Source: Hyphomicrobiales bacterium
GTDB taxonomy: Bacteria > Pseudomonadota > Alphaproteobacteria > Rhizobiales > Rhizobiaceae
Assembly: GCA_900465915.1 (NCBI GenBank)
Contig: UBKJ01000004.1
Span: forward strand, 62,001 to 126,000
Length of the DNA: 64,000 bases
Reading direction: 5' to 3'
Both the position numbers and the translations under genes were made by a program. Below, piece by piece: positions 47,520-56,279 of the stretch. Under the pieces are notes generated by a model. It saw only the letters and a program-made list of their open reading frames with translations. It searched no databases and had not been told where the DNA came from. Each line of letters begins with the position of its first letter. Position 1 is the first letter of the stretch.

Positions 47520-50500
47520 TCAGGCGGCGGCGTCCTCGGCCGCGCCCGGCATGTAGTTGAGGATCGGGCCGAGCCACCGCTCGACCTCCTCCACGTCCAT
47601 GCCCTTGCGGCGGGCGTAGTCCTCGACCTGATCGCGCTCGACCTTGGCGACGCCGAAATAATAGCTTTCCGGGTGGCCGATATAGAGGCCCGACACCGAC
47701 GAGCCCGGCCACATGGCGTAGCTTTCCGTCAGCTCCACGCCGGTGGCGGCGGTGGCGTCGAGCAGGCGGAAGAGCGTGGTCTTTTCCGTATGGTCCGGCT
47801 GGGACGGGTAGCCCGGCGCGGGGCGGATGCCCTTATAGGGCTCGCCGATCAGCTCTTCCGGCGTATAGGCTTCGTCCGGCGCATAGCCCCAGAATTCCTT
47901 GCGCACACGCTCGTGCATCAGTTCGGCGAAGGCCTCGGCGAAGCGGTCGGCCAGCGCCTTGACCAGAATGGCCGAATAATCGTCGTTTGCGCGCTCGAAA
48001 CGCTCGGCGATTGCCACCTCGCCGATGCCCGCCGTGACGACGAAGCCGCCGACATAGTCCTGCTTGCCGCTGTCGAGAGGCGCGACGAAATCCGACATCG
48101 CCACATTGGGCCGCCCGTCGCGCTTGCCGAGCTGCTGGCGCAGGGTGAAGAAGGTGGCCAGCTCCTCCCTGCGGCTTTCGTCGGTGAACAGGCGGATATC
48201 GTCGCCGACGCTGTTGGCCGGCCAGAAGCCGACCACCGCCCTTGGCGTGAACCATTTCTCGTCGATGATCTTCTTGAGCATCGCCTGCGCGTCGGACCAG
48301 AGCTGGCGCGCGGCCTCGCCCTGCTTCTCGTCCTCGAGGATCGCCGGATAGCGGCCCTTCAGCTCCCAAGTCTGGAAGAAGGGCGTCCAGTCGATATAGC
48401 GGGCGAGTTCGCCGAGATCGTAATCCTCGAACACCTTCGTGCCCGTGAAGGCCGGCTTGACCGGCTCGAAGGCTTCCCAGTCCAGTTTCTGCGGATTGGC
48501 GCGGGCGCGGGCCAGCGGCAGGCGCTGCTTTTCCGCCTCGCTGCGGGCGTGGGCGGCGGCGACCTTGGCGTATTCGGCGCGCACACCGTCGATATAGGCC
48601 TGCTTGCCTTCCGGCGACAGCAGGTTCGACACCACGCCGACGGCGCGGCTGGCGTCGATCACATAGACCGCCTGCCCGCGTTCGTAGCGCGGATGGATCT
48701 TCACCGCCGTATGCACGCGGCTGGTCGTCGCCCCGCCGATCAGGAGCGGAATGTCGAAGCCCTCGCGCTCCATTTCGGCCGCCACATGCGCCATCTCGTC
48801 CAGCGACGGGGTGATGAGGCCGGACAGGCCGATAATATCCACCTTCTCGTCGCGCGCCGTCTGCAAGATCTTCTGCGACGGCACCATGACGCCGAGGTCG
48901 ATGATCTCGTAATTGTTGCAGGCCAGAACCACGCCGACGATGTTCTTGCCGATATCATGCACGTCGCCCTTGACGGTGGCCATCAGCACCTTGCCGGCGC
49001 TCTGGCGCTCGCCCGCGCCGCCGTTCAGGCGCTTCTCCTCCTCCATGTAAGGCAGGAGAACGGCCACGGCCTGCTTCATGACGCGGGCGGACTTGACCAC
49101 CTGCGGCAGGAACATTTTTCCGGCCCCGAACAGGTCGCCGACCACGTTCATGCCGGCCATCAGCGGGCCTTCGATCACATGCAGCGGACGCTCGGCGGCG
49201 AGACGCGCCTCCTCGGTGTCGGCCTCGATATATTCGGTGATCCCGTTGACCAGCGCGTGCTCCAACCGCTTCTCGACCGGCCATTCGCGCCAGGCGAGGT
49301 CCTGCACCCTGGCTTCCTTCGAGCCGGAATCGCGGAAACGCTCGGCGAGTTCCAGGAGCCGCTCGGTGGCGTCGGAACGTCGGTTGAGCACCACGTCCTC
49401 GCAGGCCTCGCGCAGTTCCGGGTCGATGGTGTCGTAGACGGCGAGCTGCCCGGCATTGACGATGCCCATGTCCATGCCCGCCTGAATGGCGTGGTAGAGG
49501 AACACGGCGTGCATCGCCTCGCGCACCGGCTCGTTGCCGCGAAACGAGAAGGAGAGGTTCGACACGCCGCCGGAAATATGCACATGCGGCAGGGTGCGGG
49601 TGATCTCAGCGGTCGCCTCGATGAAATCGACGCCGTAATTGTTGTGCTCGTCGATGCCGGTGGCGACCGCGAAGATGTTGGGATCGAAGATGATGTCTTC
49701 CGGCGCGATGCCCGCCTTTTCGGTCAGGAGCTTGTAGGCGCGCGCGCAGATGTCGATCTTGCGCTGTTTGGTGTCGGCCTGTCCGGTCTCGTCGAAGGCC
49801 ATCACCACCACCGCCGCGCCATAGGCGCGCACGAGGCTCGCGTGATGCAGGAAGGCGTCCTCGCCTTCCTTGAGCGAGATGGAGTTGACCACCGGCTTGC
49901 CCTGCACGCATTTGAGGCCGGCCTCGATCACCTCCCATTTGGAACTGTCGATCATGATCGGCACGCGGGCGATGTCCGGCTCGGCGGCGACGAGGTTCAG
50001 GAACTCGACCATCGCCTTTTCGGAATCGATCAGGCCTTCGTCCATGTTGATGTCGATGATCTGCGCGCCGTTGGCGACCTGATCGCGCGCCACGTCGAGG
50101 GCGGCGGCGAAATCGCCGGCCTTGATCAGCTTGCGGAAGCGGGCCGAGCCGGTGACGTTGGTGCGCTCGCCGACATTGACGAAGGGAATGTCCTTGGTCA
50201 GCGTGAAGGGCTCCAGCCCCGACAGGCGCATCAGCGGCGCGGCCTTTCCGGGCTTGCGCGGCGGGTGCTTCGCCACGGCTTCGGCGATGGCGCGGATATG
50301 CTCCGGCGTCGAGCCGCAGCAGCCGCCGACCACATTGACCAGACCATCGCGGGCGAAGCCCTCGATCTGCCCGGCCATGGCCTCGGGCGACTCGTCATAC
50401 TGGCCGAATTCGTTGGGCAGGCCGGCGTTGGGATAGGCGCAGATGAAGGTGTCGGCGACGGTGGCCAGCTCGTCCAGATGGGCGCGCATGGCGTTCGCGC

Positions 50501-51296
50501 CGAGCGCGCAGTTGAGCCCGACGGTGAAAGGCTTGGCGTGGCGCAGCGAATACCAGAAGGCGGTCGGCGTCTGGCCCGACAGGGTGCGGCCGGACAGGTC
50601 GGTGATGGTGCCGGAGATCATCACCGGCAGGCGGACGCCCTTCTCCGCGAAAACTTCCTCGGAGGCGAAGACCGCCGCCTTGGCGTTGAGCGTGTCGAAG
50701 ATGGTCTCGATCAGGATGATGTCGGAGCCGCCGTCCATCAGGCCCCTGATCTGCTCTGCATAGGCGATGCGGAGATCGTCGAAGGTGACGGCGCGGAAGC
50801 CCGGATTGTTGACGTCGGGCGACAGCGAGGCGGTGCGGTTGGTCGGCCCCAGCGCGCCGGCGACGAAGCGGCGGCGGCCGTCCTTCTGCTGGGCGCGGAG
50901 CACGGCGCGGCGGGCGAGGCGCGCGCCGTCGCGGTTCAGTTCGTAGACCATCTCCTCCATGCCGTAATCGGCCTGCGCGATTGTCGTGGAGGAGAAGGTG
51001 TTGGTTTCGAGAATGTCCGCGCCGGCCATGGCGTAGGCGTAGTGGATTTCCTCGATGGCCTTGGGCTGGGTCAGGGTTAGAAGGTCGTTGTTGCCCTGAA
51101 GCTGGCAGTCGCAGGCGGCGAAGCGGTCGCCGCGGAAATGATCCTCGTGGAAGCCGAGCCCCTGGATCTGCGTGCCCATGGCGCCGTCGAGGATCAGGAT
51201 GCGCTCGCGCGCGGCCACGGTCAGCGCGGCCAGCACTTCGGAGCCGTCGGGCCGCGCCGCCGGCGCGCCGAAAAGATCGTCGAGGGAAGACGCCAT
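47520..51296 (-). CDS. metH: Cobalamin-dependent methionine synthase (MetH)
   Basis: A 1,258-residue cytoplasmic enzyme transferring a methyl from 5-methyl-THF via cobalamin to homocysteine. ATG 51296 ([12 protein letters not shown]). Domains in order: homocysteine/zinc ([13 protein letters not shown]; zinc cysteines include [12 protein letters not shown]), folate ([16 protein letters not shown]), cobalamin cap and B12 domain with the ligand motif [14 protein letters not shown], then the AdoMet reactivation domain ([15 protein letters not shown]). Full length, no breaks. A 22-base near-perfect palindrome (51400-51421) lies about 100 bases upstream. Fits the window theme of sulfur and one-carbon flow. 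Confidence 0.97.
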   Translation of the reverse strand: MASSLDDLFGAPAARPDGSEVLAALTVAARERILILDGAMGTQIQGLGFHEDHFRGDRFAACDCQLQGNNDLLTLTQPKAIEEIHYAYAMAGADILETNTFSSTTIAQADYGMEEMVYELNRDGARLARRAVLRAQQKDGRRRFVAGALGPTNRTASLSPDVNNPGFRAVTFDDLRIAYAEQIRGLMDGGSDIILIETIFDTLNAKAAVFASEEVFAEKGVRLPVMISGTITDLSGRTLSGQTPTAFWYSLRHAKPFTVGLNCALGANAMRAHLDELATVADTFICAYPNAGLPNEFGQYDESPEAMAGQIEGFARDGLVNVVGGCCGSTPEHIRAIAEAVAKHPPRKPGKAAPLMRLSGLEPFTLTKDIPFVNVGERTNVTGSARFRKLIKAGDFAAALDVARDQVANGAQIIDINMDEGLIDSEKAMVEFLNLVAAEPDIARVPIMIDSSKWEVIEAGLKCVQGKPVVNSISLKEGEDAFLHHASLVRAYGAAVVVMAFDETGQADTKQRKIDICARAYKLLTEKAGIAPEDIIFDPNIFAVATGIDEHNNYGVDFIEATAEITRTLPHVHISGGVSNLSFSFRGNEPVREAMHAVFLYHAIQAGMDMGIVNAGQLAVYDTIDPELREACEDVVLNRRSDATERLLELAERFRDSGSKEARVQDLAWREWPVEKRLEHALVNGITEYIEADTEEARLAAERPLHVIEGPLMAGMNVVGDLFGAGKMFLPQVVKSARVMKQAVAVLLPYMEEEKRLNGGAGERQSAGKVLMATVKGDVHDIGKNIVGVVLACNNYEIIDLGVMVPSQKILQTARDEKVDIIGLSGLITPSLDEMAHVAAEMEREGFDIPLLIGGATTSRVHTAVKIHPRYERGQAVYVIDASRAVGVVSNLLSPEGKQAYIDGVRAEYAKVAAAHARSEAEKQRLPLARARANPQKLDWEAFEPVKPAFTGTKVFEDYDLGELARYIDWTPFFQTWELKGRYPAILEDEKQGEAARQLWSDAQAMLKKIIDEKWFTPRAVVGFWPANSVGDDIRLFTDESRREELATFFTLRQQLGKRDGRPNVAMSDFVAPLDSGKQDYVGGFVVTAGIGEVAIAERFERANDDYSAILVKALADRFAEAFAELMHERVRKEFWGYAPDEAYTPEELIGEPYKGIRPAPGYPSQPDHTEKTTLFRLLDATAATGVELTESYAMWPGSSVSGLYIGHPESYYFGVAKVERDQVEDYARRKGMDVEEVERWLGPILNYMPGAAEDAAA

Positions 51297-51399
51297 GGGG
51301 ATATCGCCTTTATTCTGTCGCCGGCCGTCCGGGGCGAAAGCGCCGCCCGCGTCCTCGCCGGAACACATCCATAGGAATGATTACGAGAGGCCGTTTAAT

Positions 51400-51421
51400 G
51401 ACATAAACATATCTTTATGTC
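51400..51421. promoter_or_regulatory. Long AT-rich palindrome upstream of metH
   Basis: GACATAAA and TTTATGTC flank CATATC, symmetric at 20 of 22 positions. ArsR-type regulators of the SAM cycle in alphaproteobacteria use AT-rich palindromes with CATAAAGATATCTTTATG-like cores, so this is a good candidate operator. That link is from memory and unverified. Confidence 0.6.
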
Positions 51422-51462
51422 AAATCCGAAGCCTCGATTTCGCCGGGCCGCGAACGCACGCG

Positions 51463-51491
51463 AAAAAGCCCCGGAGCGGGCGCTCCGAGGC
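51463..51491 (-). terminator. Terminator of the small membrane protein gene
   Basis: On the minus strand a ten-pair stem with one mismatch (51468-51477 with 51482-51491), loop GCCC, then TTTTTCG. It follows the 81-codon gene and protects the metH promoter region from read-through. Confidence 0.75.
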
Positions 51492-51517
51492 CGCCGTGAC
51501 GGGGCTGCGCCCGGATG

Positions 51518-51763
51518 TCAGGTGACGTAGGCGCCGATCGAGGCCGCCACCAGCCCGATGGCGACGGCGATCATCACGCCATAGACGCGCGGCTTGTCGA
51601 ACAGGACGGCGAAAGCGGAAAACCAGCCGACCACCGCCGCGCCGAGCGCAAAGAGAAAACCGGGTTTGTCGCCGTGGTAGAGATTGGCCGCCATCAGCCC
51701 GCCGATGATCAGCGCGCCGAAAACGATCATCAGTCCCGTGGCGTATCGCTCGTAATCGTCCAT
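51518..51763 (-). CDS. Small hypothetical membrane protein
   Basis: An 81-residue protein starting at ATG 51763 (MDDYERYATG), preferred over the ATG six bases upstream because GAGGA lies seven bases before it. Three hydrophobic segments: LMIVFGALIIGGLMAANLY, FLFALGAAVVGWFSAFAVLF and GVMIAVAIGLVAASIGAYV, so a three-helix inner-membrane protein. The family is not recognised. It is flanked by its own terminator and stands alone between metH and the divergent alkyltransferase gene. The coding call rests on the ribosome site, the terminator and a clean hydrophobic pattern. Confidence 0.75.
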   Translation of the reverse strand: MDDYERYATGLMIVFGALIIGGLMAANLYHGDKPGFLFALGAAVVGWFSAFAVLFDKPRVYGVMIAVAIGLVAASIGAYVT

Positions 51764-51974
51764 CTGCATTCCTCGATTCCGGTTCCGTGACAACACGCCG
51801 GAAGCATTCAACCACTCGGTCGGCCGGGGCGACGGGACCATCCGCCGCGTCGCCCCGCGCCGATCCCCGCCACACAATCACTATTCGGACCGATCTTCAA
51901 CCGTCTCGCGGCGCCATCGGCGCTATTTCTCGCGCGGCGCGGCGCGGGAGGCGGATTTATGTTAGAATCCCGCG

Positions 51975-52547
51975 ATGGAATCATCCGGCCTCGTCTTTTT
52001 TGAAACTCCGGTCGGGCTGTGCGGCCTCGCATGGCGCGGCGCGCGCATCGTCGGCGTGGAGCTGGGCGACGGCGACGCCAGGGAGACGCGGCATCGGCTG
52101 CGGGCGCGTTTTCCGGGCGCGGAGGAGCGGGAAAACCCGGCTTTCGTGGCGGACGCGGTCGCAAGGGTCCGGGCGCTGCTGTCGGGCGAGGACCCGGATT
52201 TCAGCACCACGCCGCTCGATTTCGACGGCGTTCCCGACCTCAACCGCAAGGTCTACGCCATCATCTCGGAGCTCAGACCGGGCGAGACCACCACCTATGG
52301 CGCGATCGCGCGGCGGCTGGGCGACGTCAGCCTGTCGCAGGCGGTGGGTCATGCGCTGGGCAAGAACCCGTTTCCGATCATCGTGCCCTGCCATCGCGTG
52401 CTGGGGGCCAACGGCAAGGTGGGCGGGTTTTCCGCCGCCGGCGGCACGGCGACCAAGCTGAAGCTGCTCAATATCGAGCGGGCGCGCCTTTCGCCCGAGC
52501 CGGACCTGTTCGGCGGCCTGCCCTTGCAGGAGCGGCCGGCGGATTAG
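51975..52547 (+). CDS. ogt: Methylated-DNA--protein-cysteine S-methyltransferase
   Basis: A 190-residue suicide DNA-repair protein that moves alkyl groups from O6-guanine to its own cysteine. The active site is C139 in IIVPCHRVLGANGKVGGFS. The DNA-binding helix includes TTYGAIARRLGDVSLSQAVGHALGKNP, with the arginine-finger-like region RRLG. The N-terminal half is a divergent RNase H-like domain. No Ada-type regulatory domain, so Ogt class. TAG, the stop codon, is the first three bases of a TAGAGC repeat (copy D), so the final residues QERPAD may have been set by that insertion. Confidence 0.93.
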   Translation: MESSGLVFFETPVGLCGLAWRGARIVGVELGDGDARETRHRLRARFPGAEERENPAFVADAVARVRALLSGEDPDFSTTPLDFDGVPDLNRKVYAIISELRPGETTTYGAIARRLGDVSLSQAVGHALGKNPFPIIVPCHRVLGANGKVGGFSAAGGTATKLKLLNIERARLSPEPDLFGGLPLQERPAD

Positions 52548-52610
52548 AGCATTTTGCAGCCAAACGGAAACGTTTGGCGTCGCATAAATGCAGCGGAAAC
52601 AAATAGATAT
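52545..52610. repeat. Intergenic repeat (TAGAGC family), divergent copy D
   Basis: Starts TAGAGC exactly at the ogt stop, like copies A and B, then carries the hairpin CCAAACG-GAAA-CGTTTGG. The rest differs from A and B, so it belongs to a related but separate subfamily. The right edge is not sharp. Confidence 0.5.
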
Positions 52611-52618
52611 AACCCCGA

Positions 52619-52912
52619 TTACCGCTTATCGGTCTTCACGTCGGCCGAGAAGCGCAATTCCCGCATCGGGCGGACATGCTGCGTGGTGGCGTCATAGGTC
52701 GGATGCGCCTTGAAGGCGAAGAAGGCTTCCTCGTCTTTGAACTCGGAATAGACGACCAGATCGATGTCGTTGCCCATCGGATCGACCTTGAGATTGGGCA
52801 GGACCTCGAACAGATCGGCGTGCGGTATGGTTCCCAGCCGCTCCAGCCCTTTGCGGACCGTCTCGATGTCGTGGCCTTCCTTGACGCTGAAAAATACGAT
52901 GTGCCGGATCAC
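52619..52912 (-). CDS. Dabb (stress-responsive A/B barrel) domain protein
   Basis: A 97-residue dimeric ferredoxin-like barrel protein. MIRHIVFFSVKEGHD at the start and DIDLVVYSEFKDEEAFFAFKAHPTYDATTQHVRPM are the family pattern. Members range from plant stress proteins to polyketide cyclases; bacterial single-domain forms have no assigned function. Converges with ogt, with repeat D between. The start lies 90 bases from the end of the DUF934 gene and no operon is evident. Confidence 0.85.
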   Translation of the reverse strand: MIRHIVFFSVKEGHDIETVRKGLERLGTIPHADLFEVLPNLKVDPMGNDIDLVVYSEFKDEEAFFAFKAHPTYDATTQHVRPMRELRFSADVKTDKR

Positions 52913-53003
52913 GTCCCGTCTCCAAAAATCAACGGGCCGTGTCTAACGCATCGAAGCGCAAGGCGAAACAGCAAATTTCCGACAGAGCGGCTCCGGCAGG
53001 ATG

Positions 53004-53522
53004 CTAGCCCGCCTTCACCCGTCGCCAGGCGTAGCCGCCCTTCTCCGGCACGGAGCCGCGGCCGGGCTGGTAATAGCCGGGCGTGTCGACGAGCCGGTTT
53101 TCGCCGAGCCGCTCCAGCGCCACCGCGTTCGAGACCTGCAAGGTGTCGAAGCCGGCGCGCAGCATCAGCGCCGCCTGATCGATCAGCACGTCGCCCACGG
53201 CGCGCAATTCGCCCGTAAAGCCGGCGCGGCACAGGATTTCGGCCTTGGAATAGGAGCGGCCGTCGTTGAAGGCCGGAAATTGCAGCGCGATCAAAGCGAG
53301 GCTGTCGAGATGATCGAGCAGCGGCTCGATCTTCTCGCCCGGCGCGACCGTCACGCCGATGCGGCGGTTGGCGGCGCGGCGGCGCTCCTCGCCCAGCTCC
53401 AGCCACACGGCGAGCGGCAGGATGACGGCCGCGCCGTCGCCGCTGGAGTCGAGGTCTTCGGCCAGAACGAACTCGTCCTCGCGAAAGCCTTGCTGGGACC
53501 AGAGTCTGGTGGCGTCGGTCAT
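53004..53522 (-). CDS. DUF934 family protein linked to sulfite reduction
   Basis: A 172-residue soluble protein from ATG 53522, overlapping the cysH stop (ATGA). LWSQQGFREDEFVLAED opens it, and PAFNDGRSYSKAEILCRAGFTGELRAVGD-type sequence in the middle is the DUF934 signature. The family is nearly always encoded after cysH or cysI, and is thought to assist sulfite reductase, perhaps in electron supply, since this operon has no CysJ flavoprotein; that role is not proven. Last gene of cysG-DUF2849-cysI-cysH-DUF934. Confidence 0.9.
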   Translation of the reverse strand: MTDATRLWSQQGFREDEFVLAEDLDSSGDGAAVILPLAVWLELGEERRRAANRRIGVTVAPGEKIEPLLDHLDSLALIALQFPAFNDGRSYSKAEILCRAGFTGELRAVGDVLIDQAALMLRAGFDTLQVSNAVALERLGENRLVDTPGYYQPGRGSVPEKGGYAWRRVKAG

Positions 53523-54268
53523 TTGCGTTCCCCGATTTCGAGATTTTTCAGGCTGTCGGCCACACCCGACAGGTGGATGCCGCATTCGGTCTTTTCCGAG
53601 CCGGCCCAGCGCCCGGCGCGCTGGTCCTCGCCCGCGGCGACGGGCCGCGTGCAGGGCATGCAGCCGATCGAGCGGTAGTTCTGCGCGGTCAGCGGATGCG
53701 GCGGCAGGTCGTGCCTTTTCACATAGGCGGCGAGGTCTTCCGAGCGCCAGCGCGCCAGCGGGTTGACGCGGATGCGCGGGCCGACCGATTCGAACACCGG
53801 CAGGCCGAGCCGCGTCGCGGCCTGAAACTGCTTGCGCCCCGTCATCCAGGCACGAAACGGCGCGACCGCGCGCGCCATCGGCTCGACCTTGCGGATGAAG
53901 CAGCAGCGGTCCTTGTCGGTCATGGCCAGCGCGCCGAACGGGTCTTCCGCCTTCACCGTTTCTTCGACCGGCAGGATGTCGCGCACGTCGGTCAGGCCCA
54001 GCCGGTCGACCAGATCGGCGCGGTAATCGAGCGTGGCGCGGAAATGCTTGCCCGTGTCGAGGAACAGCACCGGCGTCGTCGGGTCGACCTCGGCGATCAT
54101 ATGCAAAAGCACCGCCGATTCCGCGCCGAAGGAGGAGACCGCCGCGATCTCGCCCGGAAAGAGTTCGCGCACGGCCAGCTCCACCACGGCTTCCGGGCCG
54201 GCTGCGCCGTGGCTCGCCTCCCAGAGCCGCGCGGTGGCCGCGGCGCGTTCCTCCGCGTCAGGCAGCAC
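53519..54268 (-). CDS. cysH: Assimilatory adenylylsulfate (APS) reductase
   Basis: A 249-residue reductase turning APS (or PAPS) into sulfite with thioredoxin. GTG 54268 overlaps the cysI stop by 11 bases. PP-loop region VSSFGAESAVLLHMI, then KTECGIHL near the C-terminus with the catalytic C229. It carries C122-C123 and C203/C206 (RCCFIRK, GCMPCTRPV), the four cysteines that hold a 4Fe-4S cluster in APS-type enzymes and are missing in PAPS reductases of enteric bacteria. So despite the usual cysH name, it is probably an APS reductase and does not need the kinase half of CysNC. Confidence 0.93.
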   Translation of the reverse strand: MLPDAEERAAATARLWEASHGAAGPEAVVELAVRELFPGEIAAVSSFGAESAVLLHMIAEVDPTTPVLFLDTGKHFRATLDYRADLVDRLGLTDVRDILPVEETVKAEDPFGALAMTDKDRCCFIRKVEPMARAVAPFRAWMTGRKQFQAATRLGLPVFESVGPRIRVNPLARWRSEDLAAYVKRHDLPPHPLTAQNYRSIGCMPCTRPVAAGEDQRAGRWAGSEKTECGIHLSGVADSLKNLEIGERK

Positions 54269-55928
54269 GGCTCACCTCGCCATAGAGGGCGTGCTTGAAC
54301 GGCTCCATGCCGAGGCGGCGATAGGCGGCCAGAAACGTCTCGTCGCGGTTCTCGCGCAGGCGCAGATAGGTGTCGACGATGGTCTCGATGGCGTCCACCA
54401 CCTCCTCCGAGGAGAAGCCGCGCCCGGTGATCTCGCCGATGGCGGCCTGCTCGTCGCCCGAGCCGCCGAGCGTGATCTGGTACAGTTCCTCACCCTTCTT
54501 CTCGACGCCGAGAATGCCGATATGGCCGACATGATGATGGCCGCAGGCGTTGATGCAGCCGGAAATCTTGATCTTGAGATCGCCGATCTCCAGTTGCCGC
54601 GACTGGTCGCCGAAGCGCTCGGAAATGCGCTGCGCCACGGGAATCGAGCGGGCGTTGGCCAGCGCGCAATAATCGAGGCCGGGGCAGGCGATGATGTCGG
54701 TGATGAGGCCGGCGTTGGGCGTCACCAGCGCCTGCTCGCGCAGGAGCGCATAGACTTCCGGCAAGTCGGCCTTGGCCACATGCGGCAGGACGAGGTTCTG
54801 CTCGTGGCTGACGCGGATTTCGTCGAAGCCGTATCGCTCGGCGATGTCGGCCACGGCCTCCATCTGCTCGGCGCTGGCGTCGCCCGGAACGCCGCCGATG
54901 GGCTTGAGCGAAATGGTGACCACCGCGTAGTCGGGATGCTTGTGCGCGGTGACGTTGCGCGACAGGAAATCGGCGAAGGCGGGATCGGCCTTCTGCGCCG
55001 CCGCCACCGCCGCCCAGCCCTCGGGACGCTCGGCGAGGTCGGGCATGCGGAAATAGCGGTCGATGGCGTCGATATCGTCCTGCGGCAGCTTCAGTTCGCC
55101 GTAGCGGATCTGCTCCCATTCGGCGTCGATCTCGCGCACCAGCGGCTCGACGCCGGTCTCGTGAACCAGAATCTTGATGCGCGCCTTGTATTTGTTGTCG
55201 CGGCGGCCGTAGAGATTGTAGACGCGGACGATGGCCGTCACATAGGTCAGCATGTCTTCGACGGGGAGGAAGTCGCGGATTTTCTTGGCCACCATCGGCG
55301 TACGGCCCTGACCGCCGCCGATATAGACGGCGAGGCCCAGCTCGCCCGCCTCGTTCTTCTTCAGTTGCAGGCCGATATCGTGCACCTGGATGGCGGCGCG
55401 GTCGTGCTCGGAGCCGACGATGGCGATCTTGAACTTGCGCGGCAGATAGGAGAATTCCGGGTGCAGCGACGACCATTGCCGCAGGATTTCGGCATAGGGG
55501 CGCGGATCGGCGACCTCGTCGGCAGCCGCGCCCGCGAAATGGTCGGCGGTGACGTTGCGGATGCAGTTGCCCGAGGTCTGGATGGCGTGCATCTCGACTT
55601 CCGCCAGCTCCTCCAGAATGCGCGGCACGTCCTTCAGCGCCGGCCAGTTGTACTGTATGTTCTGGCGGGTGGTGAAATGGCCGAAGCCGCGGTCATAGGT
55701 CCGCGCGATATGGCCGAGCTTGCGCAACTGCCGGCCCGACAGCGTGCCGTAGGGCACCGCCACGCGCAGCATATAGGCGTGGAGCTGGAGATAGACGCCG
55801 TTCATCAGCCGGAGCGGCTTGAACTGGTCTTCCGTCAGTTCGCCGGAAAGGCGGCGCGCGACCTGATCCGTGAACTGGGCGACGCGGGCGGCGACGAAAT
55901 CGCGGTCGAACTCATCATAGCGGTACAT
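54258..55928 (-). CDS. cysI: Sulfite reductase hemoprotein (CysI)
   Basis: A 556-residue enzyme reducing sulfite to sulfide with six electrons. The cluster and siroheme ligands are C415 and C421 (CPGLDYC) and C458 and C462 (GCINACGHHHVGHIG). Two ferredoxin-like half domains are evident (RVAVPYGTLSGRQLRKLG; LVLPHVAKADLPEVY). ATG 55928 (MYRYDEFDRDFV). Upstream is the DUF2849 gene 24 bases away, and cysH follows. No flavoprotein subunit is linked, so ferredoxin, or the DUF934 partner, is the likely donor. Nitrite reductase is less likely given the neighbours. Confidence 0.95.
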   Translation of the reverse strand: MYRYDEFDRDFVAARVAQFTDQVARRLSGELTEDQFKPLRLMNGVYLQLHAYMLRVAVPYGTLSGRQLRKLGHIARTYDRGFGHFTTRQNIQYNWPALKDVPRILEELAEVEMHAIQTSGNCIRNVTADHFAGAAADEVADPRPYAEILRQWSSLHPEFSYLPRKFKIAIVGSEHDRAAIQVHDIGLQLKKNEAGELGLAVYIGGGQGRTPMVAKKIRDFLPVEDMLTYVTAIVRVYNLYGRRDNKYKARIKILVHETGVEPLVREIDAEWEQIRYGELKLPQDDIDAIDRYFRMPDLAERPEGWAAVAAAQKADPAFADFLSRNVTAHKHPDYAVVTISLKPIGGVPGDASAEQMEAVADIAERYGFDEIRVSHEQNLVLPHVAKADLPEVYALLREQALVTPNAGLITDIIACPGLDYCALANARSIPVAQRISERFGDQSRQLEIGDLKIKISGCINACGHHHVGHIGILGVEKKGEELYQITLGGSGDEQAAIGEITGRGFSSEEVVDAIETIVDTYLRLRENRDETFLAAYRRLGMEPFKHALYGEVSRAA

Positions 55929-55952
55929 GGGCCGTTTCCGTATTCGCGGGGA

Positions 55953-56261
55953 TCAGGAGGCGCGCTTGAGCGCCGGCGCGGGCGAGCCGAGCGTTTCGAT
56001 GGTGGGGCCGGAGAGCCGGATGCGCTCGCGCAGGCGGATGGGATAGAGCCCCTCGTCGCGCTCCTCGACGTCGATGACGTTGACGTCGACCACCAGATTG
56101 GCGCGCGCCGCCACCTTGCCGGCTTCCTCGAGCGCCGCCACCGCCTCGGCGTGGCGGGCGACCAGCGCGCCGTCGATGGTCTCGCGCCATGCGCCGTCGG
56201 CGGCGAGCCACACCGCCTGCCCGTCGATCAGCCGGTTCGCCGTCAGAATTTTCACAACCAT
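55953..56261 (-). CDS. DUF2849 family protein
   Basis: A 102-residue soluble protein starting at ATG 56261 (MVVKILTANRLIDG) with GGAG eight bases upstream; a GTG nine bases earlier is in frame but poorly placed. The GQAVWLAADGAWRE pattern and the central helix AEAVAALEEAGKVAARANLVVDVNVIDVE are typical. DUF2849 genes sit between cysG and cysI in many alphaproteobacteria. Function unknown; a role in siroheme delivery or sulfite reductase assembly is only a guess. It begins 18 bases after the cysG stop. Confidence 0.88.
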   Translation of the reverse strand: MVVKILTANRLIDGQAVWLAADGAWRETIDGALVARHAEAVAALEEAGKVAARANLVVDVNVIDVEERDEGLYPIRLRERIRLSGPTIETLGSPAPALKRAS

Positions 56262-56279
56262 TATCCGCACTCCACAAAA

